NCBI GenBank assembly: GCA_963921305.4
Contig: CAWUEX030000002.1
Coordinates: forward strand, 2,976,001-3,040,000
DNA: 64,000 bases
Source: CAWUEX02 sp963921305
GTDB taxonomy: Bacteria > Pseudomonadota > Alphaproteobacteria > Rhodospirillales > Rhodospirillaceae
Direction of reading: 5' to 3'
Below, in pieces: positions 62,271 through 64,000 of this stretch. Positions within the stretch are counted from its first letter, which is position 1. Every line of letters starts with the position of its first letter. The notes below the pieces were generated by a model. The model searched no databases, had not been told where the DNA came from, and was given only the letters and a program-made list of their open reading frames with translations. The position numbers and the translations under genes were made by a program.

Positions 62271-63035
62271 ATGTTCAAGCATCTGATCAGTTTGGGTGTC
62301 CTCAGTCTCATATGCCTGGGGCAAGGCGCCACCGCCCAAGAGACGACGGAAAATACCGGCCCCAACGCCAACATCGTGCGCTGGGCCGAGGGCACGTACC
62401 GCTACCTGGACATCACCGGCGAACGCGAGCGCGGCAGTGAGTCCTTCCGCCTCAACGTCCATCCCGACGGCACCCGGACGATGGTCATGTGGCACGACCT
62501 GTTCGCCCGCAACCGCCAGTTCACCGCCGTGCTGCGCGTCGATGACTCCTTCCGCCCGCTCGAGGCCTTCGTCAACTATTGGAACGACGGCGGCTACAAG
62601 GGCTCGTCCCTGGTCACCGTCAACGGCACGACTTTGACCGCTGTCACCAATGGTCCCGTCGGGCGCGTTGAGCAGACCCTGGAGGTGCCTGAGGCGCTGT
62701 CCATCGGCACTCACCCCGTCGCCGCCGATGGCTGGCACGCCTGGCATGCCGATCCCTCGACCGGCGAGCCGCAAACCTCCGGCGCGCTCTACAATATTGA
62801 GTCGAGTGATGACTTGAACAAACCGCCTATCGGTTCGCTGACCTGTATGACGACGGAAGTTCTAGGATCGGAAACCGTCACCGTTCCGGCGGGCACCTTT
62901 GAAACGTCGAAGTACCGCTTGGCCGGGCGCACGATGGTGTGGGTGACGGGCCCGGATAACCTGGTGGTGCGCATGGCCAACGCGCGTGTGCAGTATGTGC
63001 TGGAGAAATTGACGACGGGGAATAACGCGGATTAA
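62271..63035 (+). CDS. Exported protein of the three-copy family, copy 3
   Basis: 254 aa from ATG 62271 with GGGAGGGG upstream. Signal peptide (ending GATAQE). Motifs VHPDGTRT, VLRVDDSFRPLEAF and VPAGTFETSKYRL match the copies at 28328 and 45247. Envelope protein of unknown function, divergent from the SDR operon and convergent with the SUMF1 gene 13 bp away. Confidence 0.7.
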   Translation: MFKHLISLGVLSLICLGQGATAQETTENTGPNANIVRWAEGTYRYLDITGERERGSESFRLNVHPDGTRTMVMWHDLFARNRQFTAVLRVDDSFRPLEAFVNYWNDGGYKGSSLVTVNGTTLTAVTNGPVGRVEQTLEVPEALSIGTHPVAADGWHAWHADPSTGEPQTSGALYNIESSDDLNKPPIGSLTCMTTEVLGSETVTVPAGTFETSKYRLAGRTMVWVTGPDNLVVRMANARVQYVLEKLTTGNNAD

Positions 63036-63048
63036 AGCCGCACTGTTT

Positions 63049-63969
63049 TTAGTTCAAGTCGCGCGCCACTCGTATGCCGAGTTGCCCGTAGCGCTGATCC
63101 GCCGCATAACGTCCGCGGTTGGCGGAGCGCCGGCCGCGTTCCTGCACACTCCACCCGCCGCCGCGATATACCCGCTGTTCGCAATCCTCCGCTAGCACCG
63201 GCAATCCGTCCAAAGGCGCACCGTTGTAGGACGGCGCGTAACAGTCCGCCAGCCATTCCCACACGTTGCCGTGCACGTCGTACACACCGAACAGGTTCGG
63301 GTGCAGTGCGCCCACCGGCGCGGTTTCGGCAAAGCCGTCGTCGCAGGGCACGCCTTCCCACGGCATGTCGGTGTGCACCCGCATCGACGTCATGTCATGG
63401 CCGTTATCGTACTCGCACAAACCAGCGGGATCGTCGCCGAAGTGATACACGGTCGTCGTGCCGCCGCGCGCCATGTATTCCCACTCCGCTTCGCTGAGTA
63501 GGCGGTAGGGCTGCCCGGTACGGTCGGCCAGCCAAGCCGCGAAAGCCTGGGCGTCGAACCAGTCGATGCAGGCGACGGGGTCGTTGCCGGTTTGCGGGTA
63601 GTGAGGGTCCTGCCAATTTTTTCCTTCGGTCAGTTCCCACTTGTTGCCCACCCACACGGTGCAGTCCGGTCCGGCGCTGCGGCCGCTCGCGGCGGCGAAT
63701 TCTGCGTATTGATCACGAGTGATCTCGAACCGGGAGACGGCGAAGGGCTGATCGATGGTTAACGTGCGGCGCGGGCTCTCATCGGCGTCGCGCTGCGGCT
63801 CGTCGTCTGGCGAGCCCATGATGAACTGACCGGAGGGAATAACGATCATCTCCGGGCAGGTGGCGCAGTCGGTGAACACGGTGCCGGGGTCTTGCGCGGA
63901 CACGTCCGTTGCGGTGACGGCGGCCAATGCGCACATGAGACCAAGGGACAGGAGTGTTGATCGCGTCAT
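63049..63969 (-). CDS. Exported SUMF1-domain (formylglycine-generating-enzyme-like) protein
   Basis: 306 aa. Signal peptide (ending VSAQ), then the SUMF1 fold: IPSGQFIMGSPDDEP, EITRDQYAEFA, YRLLSEAEWEYMARGG, DVHGNVWEWLADCY, VYRGGGWSVQERGRRSANRG. The Cys pair of true sulfatase-activating enzymes near the RGGGW stretch is absent (SVQERG instead), so it is probably a ligand-binding or other oxidase-like member, not a sulfatase activator. No sulfatase gene is nearby. Confidence 0.85.
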   Translation of the reverse strand: MTRSTLLSLGLMCALAAVTATDVSAQDPGTVFTDCATCPEMIVIPSGQFIMGSPDDEPQRDADESPRRTLTIDQPFAVSRFEITRDQYAEFAAASGRSAGPDCTVWVGNKWELTEGKNWQDPHYPQTGNDPVACIDWFDAQAFAAWLADRTGQPYRLLSEAEWEYMARGGTTTVYHFGDDPAGLCEYDNGHDMTSMRVHTDMPWEGVPCDDGFAETAPVGALHPNLFGVYDVHGNVWEWLADCYAPSYNGAPLDGLPVLAEDCEQRVYRGGGWSVQERGRRSANRGRYAADQRYGQLGIRVARDLN

Positions 63970-64000
63970 AGCTTGATCGCCTTAAGTTCTCGTGATGCCT

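Noticed and set aside
1..64000. CRISPR arrays, prophage, integrases, transposases, tRNA genes
   Set aside because: Looked for repeats, cloverleaf patterns and relevant proteins; none found.

Overview
This window looks like a chromosomal piece of a GC-rich alphaproteobacterium. The evidence is palindromic intergenic repeats of the alphaproteobacterial type (a 9-bp stem around a 5-nt loop, in inverted pairs), many Sec/Tat-exported enzymes, two TonB receptors, and regulator families typical of the class. I cannot name the genus. Coding density is high, and no rRNA, tRNA, CRISPR array, insertion sequence, integrase or phage gene was seen.

Layout. 1-8.5 kb: edge-truncated TPR protein, small unknown, orphan oligopeptide-binding protein, exported double-VOC fusion, small exported protein, and a PleD-like diguanylate cyclase (HPt-REC-REC-GGDEF) divergent from an unknown 349-aa protein. 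8.5-14.5 kb: DUF1838 protein, class I amidotransferase, TonB receptor, ArsC-like protein, metallo-beta-lactamase fold hydrolase. 14.5-16.6 kb: beta-carbonic anhydrase divergent from SbtA (bicarbonate transporter) and a SbtB-type PII protein. 16.6-20 kb: MFS exporter, hisC, an unknown gene, and a candidate structured small RNA ending in a Rho-independent terminator. 20-26.5 kb: IclR regulator and FAD-linked oxidase, divergent from flavin reductase, FAD monooxygenase, maleate-isomerase-like protein and deacetylase; this looks like a catabolic island. 26.5-34.3 kb: exported hydrolase, DUF2059, an exported protein of a three-copy family, a PP2C/SpoIIE phosphatase, and a c-di-GMP operon (YfiR-like protein, TonB receptor, CSS-EAL phosphodiesterase). 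34.5-47.3 kb: aldehyde dehydrogenase, exported nitrilase-fold protein without its catalytic Cys, cupin, DUF4406, exported NmrA-type protein, lipoprotein amidohydrolase, histidine kinase plus CheY-like receiver, PNPOx plus SDR pair, two tandem GSTs, second copy of the three-copy family, and an MscS channel.

47.4-58.9 kb is the richest part. Three tandem haloalkane-dehalogenase-like genes (one with Asp to Asn at the nucleophile position) converge on a dienelactone hydrolase. Next to them is a translationally coupled operon: ubiD-type decarboxylase, zinc ribbon, SDR, aldehyde dehydrogenase, PqqC/TenA-like oxygenase-fold protein, SDR, GntR regulator. It diverges from ubiX and a TIGR02444 gene across an AT-rich gap with a palindrome that could be the GntR operator. 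I read this as a regulated prFMN-dependent decarboxylation and oxidation pathway for an unknown acid.

58.9-64 kb: four tandem SDR paralogues, each with a signal peptide, the third copy of the three-copy family, and an exported SUMF1-domain protein.

Functions are from reading translations by eye. No database search was run, so family names are recognition-level calls, and start sites were chosen from Shine-Dalgarno spacing and overlaps with upstream genes.
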